This document shows positions 24,140 to 36,893 of a stretch of DNA of 64,000 nucleotides, one piece after another. Both the position numbers and the translations under genes were made by a program. Below the pieces are notes generated by a model. It was given only the letters and a program-made list of their open reading frames with translations. It did no database searches and had not been told where the DNA came from. Position 1 is the stretch's first letter; each line of letters starts with the position of its first letter. Source of the DNA: Agrocybe praecox (taxonomy: Eukaryota; Basidiomycota; Agaricomycetes; Agaricales; Agrocybaceae); assembly GCA_964017145.1 (NCBI GenBank), contig OZ024845.1, positions 3,472,001 through 3,536,000 of the forward strand, written 5' to 3'.

Positions 24140-24828
24140 GGTCAGGCGGCTTGTAACTGGGTCAAAATCTGAATGCTGGTTGTGAAGCATAGTTTATATA
24201 GTGAGTATTCTGGAGCTAACAATAATGTCATCGCACAGAAATAGGACATGATAAATGCGCATCAATCTCCGAGATCGATATCAGTGCTTGCCTTTGTGCC
24301 GTATAGTATGGGTACATTGAGGATAAATGGCCATGTAAATCAATATTTGGTTAGCGCCGACAAAACATTGGCCATTCGGCAAGACGTACATAGCCTATCG
24401 AGCGCTCATGATTACATGAATTTCATGAGGGCTAATAGGATATAGTTTGCACCATGAGAGAGCCCAAGTTAGCCACGGCGATGGGTATTATTATGCTGAG
24501 AATAAAACGATAATAATAAAAATAACCATATCATTAATCACCCCGAATATCAGAATATGGCCGTCCTCTGATTCATTCTGGGATTCTAAACCATTTCAAG
24601 ACAGATCCACGAGGGCCGTGTTGCGTGCAACTGCGACCTATAAAATCCTGACGCTACAGGTGGGAGCGGGAAGACGTGTGGGAGAAAGATGATAAAGCAG
24701 GATCCAAGACTGGTGGACTGGTGCACAGATTAGTAGACCTAAAAGGCAACACAGAAGGTGATGCTGGGAAACAAGGGTTTTAAATCCCTTTTGTCTGTGA
24801 AAAAATAATGAATACATGGCCCCAGACA
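24140..24828. other. Intergenic, no gene recognised
   Basis: Spacer between the start of a DUF6533 gene and the end of the MFS gene. Short ORFs here show no family signs. Confidence 0.45.
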
Positions 24829-26804
24829 CTAGGAAGTATTTCTATGGTCGTTGAGGCCCTTCTCCCCGGCGTTTCCCTCCCTAGAGATATCAACCTCAAC
24901 CGAGTCCGGGGGAATCCTTTTCTTACTATATTTCACCCGTAAAAAGTACTCCATACCACCGTAGAGTGAACACCCCACAGCTGTCATGGCCTAGAAACAA
25001 ATGACTAAAGTTATAAAACATAAGTAAATTATGCAGCATACCCCGGCGAAGCTCGCAGCTCGTTCCCAGTGATATTGCTGGGTTAAAATTGCGCCTTCGA
25101 TTGGGGTTCCAATCAGACCGCCTACCCCTGTTCATAATCGGTTGTCAGGACCCGGGAGTGGACGGGCCAAAGAGATTCTTACCGGCAAGGGTGAAACTTA
25201 TACCCATTCTCAGACCAATTTCAGAGAAGTCGTCCGCTAAAACTGCTGCCATGGGCGCCATGAGTGATACATCTAATGATTTCGTTCGTTAAAGGAGAAG
25301 CAAAGAAAGCCGTTATTGGAGTAACTCACAGACGCCAGAAGAGAATCCGTACAGGACAGCGATCACGACGACAGTGGCCACACTTTTGATACCGATCATA
25401 CCGAATATAAGTGCACAACAGAAGGCCGTGCTGACGACAACTAAATTTCCAATTCCCAAGCGCGAAACGACTACGGCTGCTGTAATCCGACCAATGCAAG
25501 ATGATGCGTTCATAATGACGAGCTATCCGTGCAATTTAGGAAGGGTATCACATCAAGGGGGAACAGAAAGGCTCACTGAGTAAAAAGAGAAGTTGGAACT
25601 TAGTCCGTGTTTGATTGAGTCCAATTGCAAGTAGAAAGTCGGGAAATATAAGCCAATCACGAAGAAGAAAAATCTATCATACGAAAACTACCATTAATAC
25701 GTCATGCACTATCGTTAAAACATAGAATGAGGGTTACTTACCCAAGGACGCAGCACACATATGCCTTATCCCTGGAAAACTTTCTTAAAGCTTTCCCCAA
25801 GTCTTGTGTCGCCTCTGGAGGTGGAAGTCTGGTGCGCATCAACAAGCACGAGATCAATAATAACCCGGAAATTAATCCGGCATTTGCTCTGGAAGCAGTG
25901 GCAAAACCGAGCCTGTCAAGCGTGTTATTCAACATAATCGGATGGATGGTTGACCCAAGGGAGGAACCGGTGGCAACGATTGTCATAACGAGAATCCTCC
26001 GCCTCTGAAAGTAGTGTGATAATATCGCGATTGACGGGACGTATAGCATGCCGACCCCTAAGCCAACACCGAATCCTTGGGAAAGCAGAACTTGGTAGTA
26101 TTTGTTGGGTTTGGTTAGGGAAAGCATGAATAGCGAGAACGATACTAAAATGGATCCTCCCCACAGTAATGCATAGCTGGGTCATTCGTTTAAGTAATGT
26201 CCCGACATCGAATAAAGTCAAAATACGGTATACGTACAAGTGACCTTTGTCGTATATTCTGCCCGCCACAATACCACCTGCGATGACAAGGAAAGCATTG
26301 ACACTTCCTATCCATCTGGACTGTCTATAAGTCAACTAATCGAAATTCATAGCAAATAGCCCACGATATCGCCGATGCACTCTCATTTGTTAGATGGACC
26401 CGGACGTAATAATCTTAAACGATCCTTTCAGTTAGCAATAATTTCGACCTCGAATAGGTCTGGAATCACCTTGAAAAACACCATACGATGTCGTATAGCT
26501 GCGCAGACAATCAGACCCTCTCCTTCATAAGCGAGCTTGATAACCGTACCCGAATCCACAAATTTGTATGAGGAAGCTATAACGTAGCAGAGTTTCATAT
26601 GGATTATCATAGAGTGGATTAATGCACTTACGCTCCAAATGCAGTGGCCCATGCCTGATAACCTCCCTCAGGAAACCCTTCCTCTCGAGACCCAACCGTC
26701 ACTCCTTTCTCCTCTATTGACACAGCTATCGTCTCCTTGATACTTCCGGATGTTCGACGCCCTTTCTCAACATCTTCCGCCTGCCCATTGTTTTCGTCTG
26801 ACAT
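24829..26804 (-). CDS. MFS transporter, monocarboxylate-permease type
   Basis: Eleven exons (26632-26804, 26550-26576, 26470-26498, 26365-26413, 26238-26315, 25742-26176, 25577-25673, 25330-25522, 25183-25272, 25042-25127, 24829-24990) give 472 residues. The N-terminus is polar and leads into FPEGGYQAWATAFGA, the usual entry of the fungal monocarboxylate-transporter branch. Further signs are SWIGSVNAFLVIAGG, FGVGLGVGMLYVPS, NASSCIGR and VGGLIGTPIEGA, consistent with 12 membrane helices. Members import or export small carboxylates or hydrophobic metabolites across the plasma membrane. Its place beside other secondary-metabolism-like genes would fit a product exporter, but the substrate is not shown by sequence. 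Confidence 0.88.
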
Positions 26805-27224
26805 GAATGGCTTTCTTCAGTCGTTTCCAACTCCTTAACTTGTTTCCCGGGCTTGAACGGGTGGGTCGCGGAACCAGTGATGGGCAAGCATCGGAGTGGA
26901 ACAGTAAGAGTGGGTACTTATACCCACCAATAGGAAGTTGTTATAAATAAATTACGTGGAAGGAATGTGGACGTGCCGCCGGTTTTGAAATCCCGACAAA
27001 AATATCTCGGACCTTGTCCCATCCGAAACATCCAATGGACAACGTTCATAAAAGCTTCAGACTCGAGGCGCGATGCATGAAATTGATGCCCCGAGGTGAT
27101 GATTACCCAAAGGCGCGAGGCGATTTCGATGCTTCGTGGATTACGTTATTTATTGCACTTTCGTTTTGAATGTTCATAAACCGTTGCCTACTTTTCATTG
27201 ATCTTGATAGGTACATTATAGCCA
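26805..27224. other. Intergenic, no gene recognised
   Basis: Spacer between the MFS gene start and the OPT gene end; both genes are on the minus strand. Confidence 0.45.
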
Positions 27225-30200
27225 CTAGATAGCGTGAATTTCATGCAGAATTTGCTGAGTCAACCTCGCACAATAGTCTGGGTTTCCCTTTGGGTTCTAA
27301 AAATATAATAAACGTTAGTAACCACCTCCGCCGGACTTCGGAAAATGTCAACCAACCAAGGCCCAGGTAGGGAAAGGAACAACCTTTCCACTCCCTCCTC
27401 CGACAGCGAACGTGTACACGAAAACCATGACCTACAGGGAAAATGAGCAAATGCCCACAAATATTACTTCGGTAAAATTAGACTTACAGAGGTACCCCCA
27501 TCAAGTGCGGCACTCAGCAAAAAGCTAGGGGGAAAAGGGTTATCGATTAACAACTACTTTGAAAGACGGTAAAGAACAGAATTACTTGTATTTCCTGAAC
27601 CATGTCGCGCGATATCTAGAAAACAAGATAATGAGCTTCAAAGTAGCCCGATAAAAATAGACGAACACACTTTCTGAGATAATATTGCGAGAAGATGGCA
27701 AGAACGAACGACGAAAATAAACTAGAATTAATACCGACACTCAGAATTCCAAGTTCCGCTAATATAACCAGTATATGAATAAAACGATAATCTGGAAAAT
27801 GAAATGAAATGCCCTACCAACAAGAATTGGAGTAAAGACATAGTTAAAGCCGAACTTGGGATATTTCCGGTGGAGAAGCCAGAATGGAATAGGAAATCCA
27901 AGACTGGCGATCAGCATGTAGGGTACGAACTGCAAATTGGACCATGGTCAATAAATAGATGAATATGACGAAACACTGAACGTACCCCATAGCGAGTTCC
28001 AGTAGCGTACAAAGGCTTCCCTAAAGCACTCCAGGCGATGGCGGCACTGTTGTAAGATTGAACCTGGAGAAATATTAGTAAGGGACGGAACGTAGGGACG
28101 TAATAAGACGTACTTGCTGTCCAGACCACACGTTTGTCCCCTGGACGTCGCGAAGAATTTCGCGATTCGCAGCCAAGATAGTCTGAGAAGATAGGCATAG
28201 TAAAAATACGAAGCAACGTACACGAGGCTTCAATGACCTACTTTCATAATGACGAAGTTCAACAGTCCTCCCTGGAGAAAGTTATTGTTGACCTTGTCGC
28301 ATTCCAAGATAATGGAAAGGACATACGACAATTGTCCCTATAAATTGCATGGCAAACGTTACTCTTGGAGGCAACTTGGCATATTGACCCTAACAAAAAA
28401 TTACAATGAGAATCATTACGTAGCACAAAGTCAACGTACCATCTTAAGGTCACGTAGTAGGGCCAACGATTGGACAACGGGGTTGTAGCCGTACATCGTA
28501 AAATACACGTTCGCGACCGGTTTTCCAGGGATAACCGCTCCTCCAACCATCTATAGAAGGCTGTAAGATAATCGTCCCTAGGGTGAAAAGAGCAACAAAC
28601 ATGCGCACCTGGACCATGTTCTCGATACTTGGAGTATATCCCACAGTAGCGTTTAGCTTCATGTTCCCAAGAGCGTTAATACAGATCGTAGGCAGCAAGA
28701 GAAGGTAGGACAACATACAGTGCCAATAATTGGAACAAACATCCACGCAAATATCAGTGCAATAAAGAGACCCCACCAAGGCAAGCCGGATTTAGCGGCG
28801 TAAGTGGTACCGAGGGCGATTCCGGTCGTAATTACAAAAATGCCAAAGTACCACCAGTTCGAAATTTCTTTGTAAATCTATTTCAAGGTGCAGAATCACG
28901 TTAATAAGGCGCAAAATCTGCTGTAAGGAGGATGTACAACCTTCATTTTCTGGTAATGTGGATCTTGGCATTCGGAGTTCTATAATCATTTCGAGGATTT
29001 AAGATCATTTGTTTTTCGATAGAATAAGATCTACAAACCGTAGAATCCTTTACAATCTTGTACACGGTTTTGAAATGCCACAGGAGGAAATGTGTAATGA
29101 CAGCTAGGAAAGTTTCGTGGTCAACGTCGAGCAAATCACATCAAAAAGGAGTTCAAACATACCTCCAATGTACATCGTGCGACTAATTTTGTAGAGCAGC
29201 TGCGAAGCGGCATACCATGGCAGTCCGTATCCGTAAGTATTAGCTCCCAATCAAACATATGTCCAACAAAGAAAGTACTTGGACTGCTAGCTTATCCAAG
29301 TTTAGCGTGAAATCGTCATTGAGAATTGACAACTGGTCGTATTCAGTTCCTATCGTGATCTCAATGAGCAAACGCCCGCAAAGAAGGAGACCATTTGTTC
29401 GCTGACCGTTTTCGTAGTACAGCAACTGTGTCAGGAAAGGAAAGTTCTGCGTGTTCCAAGTGTTTCGTGCATAACATGCGCAGAAGGCGATCCTGTGGTC
29501 GAAAAGGTGTAAACTGTTTGTCCTCTGGGTTTCAGAATAGGTATAAACTCACATACAGATAGCAGTGCCACCATAGAGAGATAACTGAGTAGAAAGAGGG
29601 GTAAAAAGGGACCCAATGGAACCTCCACCCGCGCCAACGTACGCCCAATCCAAACAAATGGAAAATGCTCCTAACCCTTCATTTCCAGCCGCACCCCCTA
29701 GATAGACAGAGTCAGTATCATCTGAGGACTTCAACTTCAAAGGGGGATTCACCGAATACTCTTGTAAACCATGCGCTTTTCTGGTTTGCTAGACAGAAGA
29801 TGCTGATTCCGGTTAGAGTTCTGGAAGCGAAAATCAAAATCAAATTAGTCGGAACGACAAAACACGTGACATAATGCAGAAATCACGCACGGGGCTATAT
29901 ATTCCTAAAACAAAATATCAGCAAGTAAATCAATTATTTTGGGCGCCTACGAGAATGGAAAATTGAAGCTCACGGGGAACCATTCCCAGACAAAAATGGC
30001 AATGAAAATGATCCAAAAGAACTTCAGTCTCTTCTTCTGCATTACAGCTTCTTGCCCTTTATGCAATGCCTCGAATAGTTGAACAGTGGGCATAAGTTGG
30101 GGATAGACGGCGAACGTAGGGTAGACCAAGAAGCTCCTCATGATACCTGCTTCTCATTTAGTTTCATCAGATAAGCCAGAAAAAGAAATTAGCACTCGCC

Positions 30201-31161
30201 TGCAGTGCCATAGCCAATGAGCTGGGATGCAATTAATCTAGAATGAACCTAATCAGCCTCCAAATGCATCGAATCTGACCATGGTCGATGTCAACTCACG
30301 TAAAGATACCAACTGCGGCATTGGGTCGGACGTTGTAATACAAATCTTGAGCAGCAAAAATGCTTATCGCCAAAGCAGAAGATGAAGCGGTCGAAGCCAT
30401 GACGGTGACTGCGACATGTTCTTTCATATCTTCGTTCCAGAAAAGAGTTAAGATTCGTCAGGTGGTTAGAGAAACCATTATAACTCACTGAAAGGTCCTG
30501 GATTTATCCACCTCCAGAACCTGGTGTCCTTGGTCTTAAATCGTGGGTTAACTGGCCCTGGAAGGACTTCTTCCATTGCCTGAGGTATATAAGAATTAAG
30601 AAGGTTGATTATATGCTCTAAAGAACTAACCTTTCCCATAACATACGAAATGATTTGCAGGAATAACTGACTAACGGACACTGTTTGAGGACGAAAGTAC
30701 TTGGGATTCATTTAGCATAGGGTGTGCATCATCGTTTACACGAGTCAAGAACATACGAATATTTGACCCAGTACTGCTCCAAAACACGAAAGACCCAAGG
30801 ACAGGAACCACATTCTGAAAGTCCATATTGGAAGTGTCGGGTCATCGTCTAAGGATATCAAACGAGTAGCGTAATCTGCGTGCGTGTCTTCAATGACAGG
30901 GTCTCGTCAGGATGAATTTCTCAGAGGTAGCTTATACTTCCTACCTATTGGACGCTCCTTCCCGTCTTCTCCAAGATCGATTAAACGGGGACCGTCCGCA
31001 AACACATCACCGACATTAGATGAAGTTGCTGAATCGACCTTCTCGTTTGCGTAGGAGGCTTTCTCGTCTATACCATAAGCTATGCCGACGTCAGCTTGTT
31101 CTGGTTTCTTCTCAGAGTCCTTCAACGAGCCCGAGGATCGTCTTATGAGGTTGCTTTTCAT
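27225..31161 (-). CDS. OPT-family oligopeptide transporter, about 28 exons
   Basis: The protein starts with a polar N-terminus of about 80 residues (M at 31161; an in-frame upstream ATG lies at 31269) and continues through the OPT family blocks in order: SLGLSCFGAVLGQIF, YFRPQTVSVSQLF, RWINPGPF, EHVAVTVMAS, FLVYPTFAVYPQLMPTVQLF, GGAAGNEGLG, YDQLSILNDDFTLN, KSGLPWWGLFIALIFAWMF, TVGYTPSIENMVQ, LDGGTS and a C-terminal NPKGNPDYC. Proton-coupled OPT proteins import small peptides such as glutathione or modified peptides through the plasma membrane. The coding sequence is divided into about 28 short exons that keep frame throughout. Two splice sites are odd: a GC donor after exon 6 (exon end 30200) and an intron at 29227-29278 whose only frame-keeping 3' end is AC. 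I did not fix every exon boundary numerically. Confidence 0.85.
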
Positions 31162-32024
31162 GGCCAACGAACAGTCTTGGTGCGAAACAAGTGGCACAAT
31201 AACAGATATGCGCAGAAACCCCGACTTAAGTATTCGTATTGGCACGAAAGATAGTACTGTTCGTTGCACATGGGTAACATTCAGATAGAGTCATTTGACA
31301 CAGACAGTCGAACTTGATGCAGTAAGGTTCTGACGCTAAGCTCCTGCCAAGGGACCCACGAAGTGTTATAAATAGCATAGCCTAATAGTGTCAACGATAT
31401 GATGGTGCAATTATCTTGCAATACACGGATACGGTAACTATATAGACATACGCGTATCCTATACTTATCCTTATCGCGAAGGGACTGCCCCTCCGATCTC
31501 CCAGGAGGCGAAAATAGATGTCGGTGAAGCGTCAACAACTCTCATCAGAGATACGGTGCAAAAGGTCACGCATGGATTCACCATTTGGATGTAGTTCACC
31601 GGAATGACGAGTAGTGCTAGTGAAGTCGGTAGCTAATGATCTATATCTCGGCCCTCTACTTTATGAGCTCAAAATAATGGGATTGGCTAGTTATAGGATC
31701 CACATATGTATAGCAACGGGATCTGGGTTGAAATAAAGGTCACGCAGGTTAGGGAAGGCGAGCTCCATGTCAGCCGCGTCCGCGACGTTCCAATTCTCTG
31801 CGCAAAACGACCAGTTATTGCCATTGCCGTTGGACCGCCAGACTGATCGCAAGTCGTAATCACACCGAATGTACAAAAGATGGCTGTGCTCCCGCAATCC
31901 GCTTTAGCTCGATTGGGTTAGGAGTCCCATCAACGCGTCGACGGTGGCGGTTGGTGTTGAAGTTATTCATTAAAAGCACGTCGGTGACAATGGACAGCAC
32001 TTTACTTATTCCTCTGCCTGTGCG
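31162..32024. promoter_or_regulatory. Shared upstream region of divergent OPT and P450 genes
   Basis: The OPT gene (minus) and the first P450 (plus) start about 860 bp apart with no gene recognised between them. A shared regulatory region is possible. I could not identify specific binding sites. Confidence 0.3.
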
Positions 32025-34471
32025 ATGTCCACCTTCATGTCTCTCCCGTTGGAATTGGATACATCTACCTTGTTGAAATGGCTTCCAGGGCTCCTCGCTG
32101 TTGTTCTAATTCCCAAGATATGGAGTTCGTATCGTCGAGCCAAGTCAATGCCTCCAGGACCTAGCGGGTTACCAATTCTCGGGAACGTTTTACAAGTTCC
32201 GACAAAGATGCCTTGGTTCAAGTTTAACGAGTTGGCAAAGGAGTATGGTACGTATTCCCACTCTTAGTAGAATCATACGTTTGTAACCATTGATTAACCT
32301 TCAGGACCAATTTACTCCTTGAACATGGCTGGCCAGCCGGTCGTTGTTCTGAGTACCTTCAAAGTAGCAGCTGATCTACTCGGTATATTTCTAATTAATG
32401 TACAATTTGACTTTACTAACTGTTTGTAAGATCGTCGCTCGAACTTGTACAGTGATCGTCCAAGGTTGATCATGGCCAGCGAGATTCTCACTGGAGGAAT
32501 TTTTATGGTGTTTGCTCGGTATGGAGCTGTGTAAGTTCTAATTACTTTCTATATGCTGCCTCCATGACCCGAACCACTCGTAGCTGGCGAAAGATGCGTC
32601 GCGCCGGACACGAAGGATTTAACTTCCGTGCTGCTGAGAAGTACAAGCCAATTCAGGCTAGGGAGGCTGCGTTCGGTGCTCTGAGAATCTTGGACAATCC
32701 AAATGATTGGGATAACCATCTCAAACGGTACGCCACCCATTCTAGTTCGCTCGTGGCGGACAGTTAATAACGCGCACGTATATCACTTAGCGCAACAGCG
32801 GGTAGCATCCTGAGCGCAGTTTACGGCTGGAAACCGATTAGTAGCAAAGACGAGCCCCTCATCAAGCGAATCCATGCACACACCGCGCGAATTGCTGCGG
32901 CCGTTGTTCCTGGTGCTTTCCTCGTCGACATTATCCCGGCACTGAAGTATGTTCCTACATGGATGGCAAAATGGAAGCGCGAAGGTCTTGAGTGGCACCA
33001 GCAGGAGACCGACATGTTCGAAGGCTTCAATAAAGACGTTGAAACGAAGAAGGTAGATTCATTGCGATACCATTTCACGTAAGCCAGTGCTGATTCTGTG
33101 GTCAAAGCGAGCAGGAACGCTAGCGAATCACTGTTTTGTCGGCGAATTGATTGACACCCGCGATCGCCACGAGCTAACCGACAAGGAAGCTGCATGGCTG
33201 GCTGGTATCATGTTGTAAGTCGTTCAAGCTTATTTTCTTCCTTCGTATCATGTTATAATTGTATTTTTTCATAGCTCCGCAGGCGCAGAGACAGTCAGTA
33301 CATTTCATGTATTCGAAAGAACGATACTGACTTGATCTCAACAGACGTCAGGGACGTTACTTTACTTCGTTCAAGCTATGGTTCTGTATCCCGAAATTCA
33401 GAAAAAGGCCCAAGAAGAACTCGACCGGGTAGTTGGTCGCGATCGCATACCGACGTTTGAAGATTTTGATGACCTTCCTTATATTCGGGCCATGGTCAAA
33501 GAGTGCCTTCGATGGAGACCCGTCGGTCCTCTCGGTACGATATACCGTTATATTACTTCCACTGCCTTCTCAAGTTCTAACGTACTTACCCTTTTGATAG
33601 CTGTACCGCGGACTGCCACAGAGGTAGGACAGTTGATTTCTGCTTTTGTTAGAGCGGTTTCATGTTAAAATCCGAAATAGGACGATTGGTATGAGGGCTA
33701 TCTTATTCCCAAAGGTGCATATCAATCTCTTCCTTCGCGAGACTTTTTTACTCACAGGCTCTGTGTTCTATAAGGAACGACCGTTATTCCGAACATCTGG
33801 TAGGTCTACAACTCTAAGCTTTCTACATTGTTAGACTGCTAAATGACTGGTCGCATATTTCCATTTCCCTATAAGGGCTATGAACAGGTGCATATTCGTC
33901 TAAACGCGTTAATTTACCGAGTACTTGTTAACTGCGCTTCTATTCTTCTTATCTTCTAGAGACCCTGAAATATTCCCTGACTTCGACGAATTCCGTCCAG
34001 ATCGGTTCCTCGACGGTACACCAGACGATACACACTCTATGGGGCACACCACTTTCGGATTCGGAAGACGGTACGTAGCGTAATGGCACGCTTTTTATTT
34101 TCGTCATGAGACTCCGAAGTATCCGAAGTATAGCATATCTGACTTTTTGTTACTGCCTTTAGGATTTGCGTAGGGTTCAATTTTGCCAATCAATCCCTCT
34201 TTATCACCTTCGCCGCTGTTCTTTGGGCGCTGAATATCGAGAAAACCCGGGACTTACATGGAAATCTTATTACCCCCGACAAGAGTGATTTCCTTGACGC
34301 TGGGGTCGTTGTGTAAGTCGCATATCCATTTGTCCATTTGTAAAACTGGGAACTAAGTAAACCATCAATTTTTGCAGCGGCCCCATGCCTTTCAAATGTA
34401 AGTTTACACCACGATTCCCTGAGGCAAAGGCTGTTCTTGAGAGAGAAATGCCCGAGGAATTGAGAGCGTAG
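32025..34471 (+). CDS. Cytochrome P450 monooxygenase 1
   Basis: Fifteen exons add up to 523 residues: 32025-32247, 32305-32382, 32431-32530, 32584-32727, 32791-33052, 33108-33214, 33275-33293, 33345-33534, 33601-33623, 33681-33714, 33775-33799, 33876-33887, 33960-34070, 34163-34312, 34378-34471. An N-terminal membrane anchor precedes the proline-rich [13 protein letters not shown] hinge. The I-helix reads AGAETTSGT, the ExxR motif is in KECLRW, and the heme loop FGFGRRICVG places the thiolate Cys at residue 445. One exon is only 12 nt (W-AMN-R of VIPNIWAMNRDPE). The usual PHA/T motif is replaced by VPRTATE. It is probably an ER-bound hydroxylase; a terpene substrate is suggested only by the neighbourhood. 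Confidence 0.92.
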
Positions 34472-36420
34472 TGCCGAAGATGGTGTAGTCACGTAATTTG
34501 GTTTCGGTCGTCATCCTCTCCATCCCAGGAGTAACAGCGGTATTATGAAGACCGGGTATGTCAGGACAGTAGATAAATATGTTAAATCAAACGAATCTGT
34601 TATGCAGAATTTATCCGTGCGCATTACCAGAAAGCATAAGCTGCCTGAGCTGTACTGCAGGTGTCTCCGTGAAATGAATTAAGCGCTGGTTAAATGCTGC
34701 CGTCATATGGGCACTAATGAATGCATTGATACGATGCTCTCTAACCATAATCTCATGAACATAAAATATCTAAAACTCAACGATGCATTCTATGAGAACT
34801 CGTCTGATGATTACCGGCAGCCCTGTTTTGTGTAATAAGCAAGTTTGGTTTCATTAAACAGCTTCTAGTTTTCGTCCCGACTCCATCAAACAGGTTTTTA
34901 GGCCCGTTATGTTTTCCTCTCAGAAATCGACTATAATGCTCGCGGCTGCTCTCGGCTCAAAGCGGAGTTTGACAGGTAACGGCTGGGACGTACGGTGCAC
35001 TTTTAGTAGGGTCACGGATGTCACAAAAAACTTAGTGAAATTTCGCCGATTTACTCCTTGATGGCTATCATAACGGTCGCGTTCGCCACGTCCCCAGCTT
35101 CCTCTCACCTACCTCCAGCACAGAAAATGGTTGGAGACGTATGTGGCTACATAATTCCGCCCCTTTAGATGTCTTGGCAGTGCAGGCTGTCGCCCGACTC
35201 AAGCTCAACTGTCGCCAGTCGGCCCTTCTCGCACGTCTGGATTCAGAGGTACCCGGACAGGCCACCAGAACTTGCACCTCTTCGCCTCGCACCAAAACGC
35301 ACGAATTGTGTCCCACCTTCATTCTGCCACTTAGATGCTCTCCCCATACTCGTCTCACTGCAGCCCTCCCTCTCCTATCCCTATGTTCCAACACCGCGCT
35401 ACATCCGACCCTCGAGATGAACAAGGTCCTGCGAGAGGCACCTGTCAGTTCTAGTTGGCTCGTCTTAGAAAGTGGCTCATCGAGCCCGCAACCTATCGTA
35501 TCCCATTGACCCTCCAAAAACCGCAAAATATTGCAGAGAATTGGTTTTGGAGAGGGGTTGCAGAAGCTACAAAACACCCCATGCGGTCAAGAACAGGTCA
35601 GTCCTGATTCACTCGTCACATTCAATAGGCTCACTGCCCTTGCCAGATCACTCTCCCAGCCCGTACAACTCTTCTTCCCACAAAACATACCGTCGTCTCC
35701 CAACACTTCTCACCGTGCTAGTTATACCTGTACCTGACGATTTATTGAGAAACACCGAAACGAGTGAGTAATGACTCATGGTGCTCGCAGTTTGTCTACT
35801 TACCTCTTAGATAATGTTTCAGTCGGGCATACCAACAACGGCAGTCGAGTCGAGAAGAATAACGATGTATGGGGTCGAGAACAGGATCCACTGGGTACAA
35901 TCACGGAATGAGCTAGTCAGACGATCCAGTCATATCTTGGCAAACAACCTACCCCACAAAACTGCTCGAGAAATTCAGTCTTGCATCTCGTTATGCAATG
36001 CGAGAATTACGTTTGGCGGACGCGCAAATATAAACTTTCCAAGTGGTCCCATTTCTCGCTCGTCAGGGTAACGGGATGTAATTGATGATTGATTTCTTCT
36101 CGCCACACCTGCCTTTCAGTATCTGCTATTGAATAGTAGCAACAAACTCTGGTATTTCCACTTCTTGTCCTCGATTTTACATCAAATTGATGAAATTTCA
36201 CAGATTTTTGACCCAAATATCACTCCTATTCTGCAAGCTCAGGTAATATGTGTATTTATTGGAGATACTATGCTGTATACTTGTTTATACAATATATATA
36301 ATGTGTTTAAAGTATCATTTGTGGAGCGTGTAAAGAGAGAGCAAGGATTTTGAACAAGAGTGTGCGCGGAAAACGCGAAATTTCACTAAGTCTTTGTCAC
36401 GCTGGGAAATCGTCCCAGTC
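34472..36420. other. Intergenic, no gene recognised
   Basis: The part 35060-35780 is comparatively C-rich with overlapping ORFs on both strands (for example 35141-35509 plus and 35068-35577 minus). None shows a recognisable domain. It could be remnant transposon sequence. Confidence 0.4.
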
Positions 36421-36656
36421 GTTAGGTGGTGATGCTACTTTTCACAGTCCGATTGAGTTCCGCTTGATGTTAGAAAGCCAAACAAATCCACAGCAAAAGC
36501 CAAACAATGAGGCATCAGGGATGACGCATGAGTAATCACCACCTAACGGACTGGTCGCGAGTCTACTAGCTGACATCAATTGGAACTCAAGCGGACTACG
36601 AAAGTTTCGGCATATAGCGGAATTAGTTAACGGCTGGCCACGAGCCTACTAAATAG
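36421..36656. mobile_element. MITE-like element, copy 2, with an adjoining partial copy
   Basis: The core 36421-36547 has GTTAGGTGGTGAT and ATCACCACCTAAC ends and is an inverted-orientation copy of 14290-14424, including the shared internal CATCAAGCGGAACTCAATCG read on the minus strand. Directly beyond it, 36573-36656 resembles the right half of copy 1 in direct orientation, ending in ACGGCTGGCCACGAGCCTA. The cluster ends about 240 bp upstream of the ATG of the second P450. No coding capacity is seen. Confidence 0.65.
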
Positions 36657-36893
36657 CCACTAATTTAGTTATTAGCACCAATCTAAGAATCGATATTATG
36701 ACAGACGACCTGCACCAGAGCATTTCCTCGTACATATTTCCTCAATGCGGCCGGATGCCTCGTCATAACCATAGACGTACTTGCGGCAAACGGTATATCG
36801 CAGTGAATTCAATGGCCAGACTAATTTCGACAGGCTTTCAGCCAACTTGATAAAAACTGCTCTAAGGGGTCAAGAGAAATATTTCTTGCTACC

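Noticed and set aside
35060..35780. Several ORFs of 70-170 codons on both strands
   Set aside because: They overlap each other in all frames in a C-rich stretch and show no domain, so I see no evidence for a gene.
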